A stretch of DNA of 12,972 nucleotides from contig JAJXTA010000024.1 in NCBI GenBank assembly GCA_021784265.1, positions 1-12,972 of the forward strand. The letters are read 5' to 3'. The number at the start of each line of letters is the position of its first letter. The stretch's first letter is position 1. Positions 12,484 through 12,972 of this stretch are shown here, in pieces. A program made the position numbers and the translations under genes. Source of the DNA: a bacterium (GTDB lineage: Bacteria; Verrucomicrobiota; Verrucomicrobiia; Limisphaerales; J093). Below the pieces are notes generated by a model that saw only the letters and a list, made by a program, of their open reading frames with translations, ran no database searches and was not told the DNA's origin.

Positions 12484-12972
12484 ATGAATCTCCCGCTGGT
12501 CTTTTTCGCACAGTCGCAGATCGAGTTGATCTACGTGTGGGAACGCGCCACGCCCGCCGGCAAAGGGATCATCGTGGTGTTGGTGTTTTTTTCGGTGTTT
12601 GCCTGGTCGATCATGGCCTCCAAAGCGGTCGAGATGCGCCGGGCGCGGCGGTTGAACCAATACTTCGACGTGGAGTTCCGGCGGCAGAGCACGGTGCTGG
12701 CGATCCATGCCCGCAAAGTCGAGGTGGAAGGTTGTCCGCTCTTCGCGGTTTATCGGGCCGGGTGCCAGGAGTTGGACGGTCGGCTTAAGGCCGGGCCCGA
12801 CGGGAGCAAGACTTACGTCTCCCTCAAGGCGATGGAGCACGTGAAGCGCACGCTCGAGCGGGCGGTGGCGCAGGAATCGCTGCGGCTGGAGTCCGGGCTG
12901 ATCCTGCTGGCCATTGCCGTCAGCGGCGCCCCCTTCCTCGGGCTGCTGGGCACGGTCTGGGGCGTGATGAGC
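12484..12972 (+). CDS. MotA/TolQ/ExbB proton-channel family protein (3' end outside window)
   Basis: 163 codons are visible from ATG at 12484 to the right edge with no stop. The N-terminus is periplasmic or a short tail (MNLPLVFFAQSQIELIYVWE), followed by a first membrane helix GIIVVLVFFSVFAWSIMA at 28-45. A cytoplasmic stretch rich in charged residues runs from 46 to about 136. A second hydrophobic segment then carries GLILLAIAVSGAPFLGLLGT at 138-157, continuing WGVMS at the edge. The GAPFLGLLGTVWGVM sequence is the diagnostic start of the conserved MotA/TolQ/ExbB core, where a proton-motive-force-driven pentameric motor forms with an ExbD/TolR partner. Such partner genes usually follow, so ExbD- and TonB-like genes are expected beyond the window; this is inference. 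Transcribed divergently from the glycosidase gene. Confidence 0.93.
   Translation, partial: MNLPLVFFAQSQIELIYVWERATPAGKGIIVVLVFFSVFAWSIMASKAVEMRRARRLNQYFDVEFRRQSTVLAIHARKVEVEGCPLFAVYRAGCQELDGRLKAGPDGSKTYVSLKAMEHVKRTLERAVAQESLRLESGLILLAIAVSGAPFLGLLGTVWGVMS

Noticed and set aside
12237..12485. 83-residue N-terminal extension of the glycosidase up to 12485
   Set aside because: It would overlap the start of the divergent TolQ/ExbB gene and put a non-secretory sequence before a clear signal peptide. Only the shorter alternative at 12284 is kept as possible.
1..12972. CRISPR array, insertion sequence or defence-system genes
   Set aside because: No regularly spaced repeats, no transposase or nuclease signatures and no terminal inverted repeats were seen; the genes read as ordinary chromosomal genes with uniform composition.

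Overview
The window is GC-rich (roughly two thirds G+C by eye) and densely coded. It most resembles a member of the Verrucomicrobiota, perhaps of the Limisphaerales/Pedosphaerales type. The clues are a prepilin-like protein ending in the H-X9-DG motif, a secreted discoidin-domain protein of a type I associate with Verrucomicrobia and Planctomycetes, an Agl23-type membrane glycosyltransferase and a six-hairpin glycosidase. No rRNA or tRNA gene is present, so the lineage is inferred from gene content only; a planctomycete is the main alternative.

Layout: the 3' end of a prepilin-like gene enters from the left on the + strand (1-316). Ten genes on the - strand then fill almost everything from 407 to 12236. 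In transcription order (right to left) they are: a secreted six-hairpin glycosidase, a tandem-ACT protein, a cytoplasmic GH13 amylase-family enzyme, a secreted F5/8 type C (discoidin) protein, an Agl23-like GT-C membrane protein, an unrecognised multi-pass membrane protein, a TIGR04283-type GT2 glycosyltransferase, an IspA-type polyprenyl synthase, a rhomboid protease, a MagIII/EndoIII-like DNA glycosylase and a secreted alpha/beta hydrolase. (Counting the hydrolase, that is eleven - strand genes.) A divergent + strand MotA/TolQ/ExbB gene starts at 12484 and runs off the right edge.

How the genes may work together: discoidin protein, Agl23-like protein and membrane protein are joined by stop/start overlaps (ATGA, then TAGTG), so they look like one translationally coupled unit. 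Glycosyltransferase and polyprenyl synthase are separated by only 9 nt. Prenyl diphosphate synthase, GT2 transferase and GT-C enzyme together suggest lipid-carrier-linked glycosylation of a cell-surface or secreted molecule; this is inference from context. The two glycoside hydrolases upstream point to glycan use, one outside the cytoplasm and one inside. DNA glycosylase and hydrolase lie 13 nt apart at the downstream end. The gaps of 154 nt (4868-5021) and 178 nt (3061-3238) probably divide the - strand run into several transcription units.

The only intergenic region approaching 300 bases is 12237-12483, between the divergent glycosidase and TolQ-type genes. It holds five short perfect or near-perfect hairpins in a row and a candidate promoter. 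No CRISPR array, insertion sequence, tRNA or rRNA was seen.
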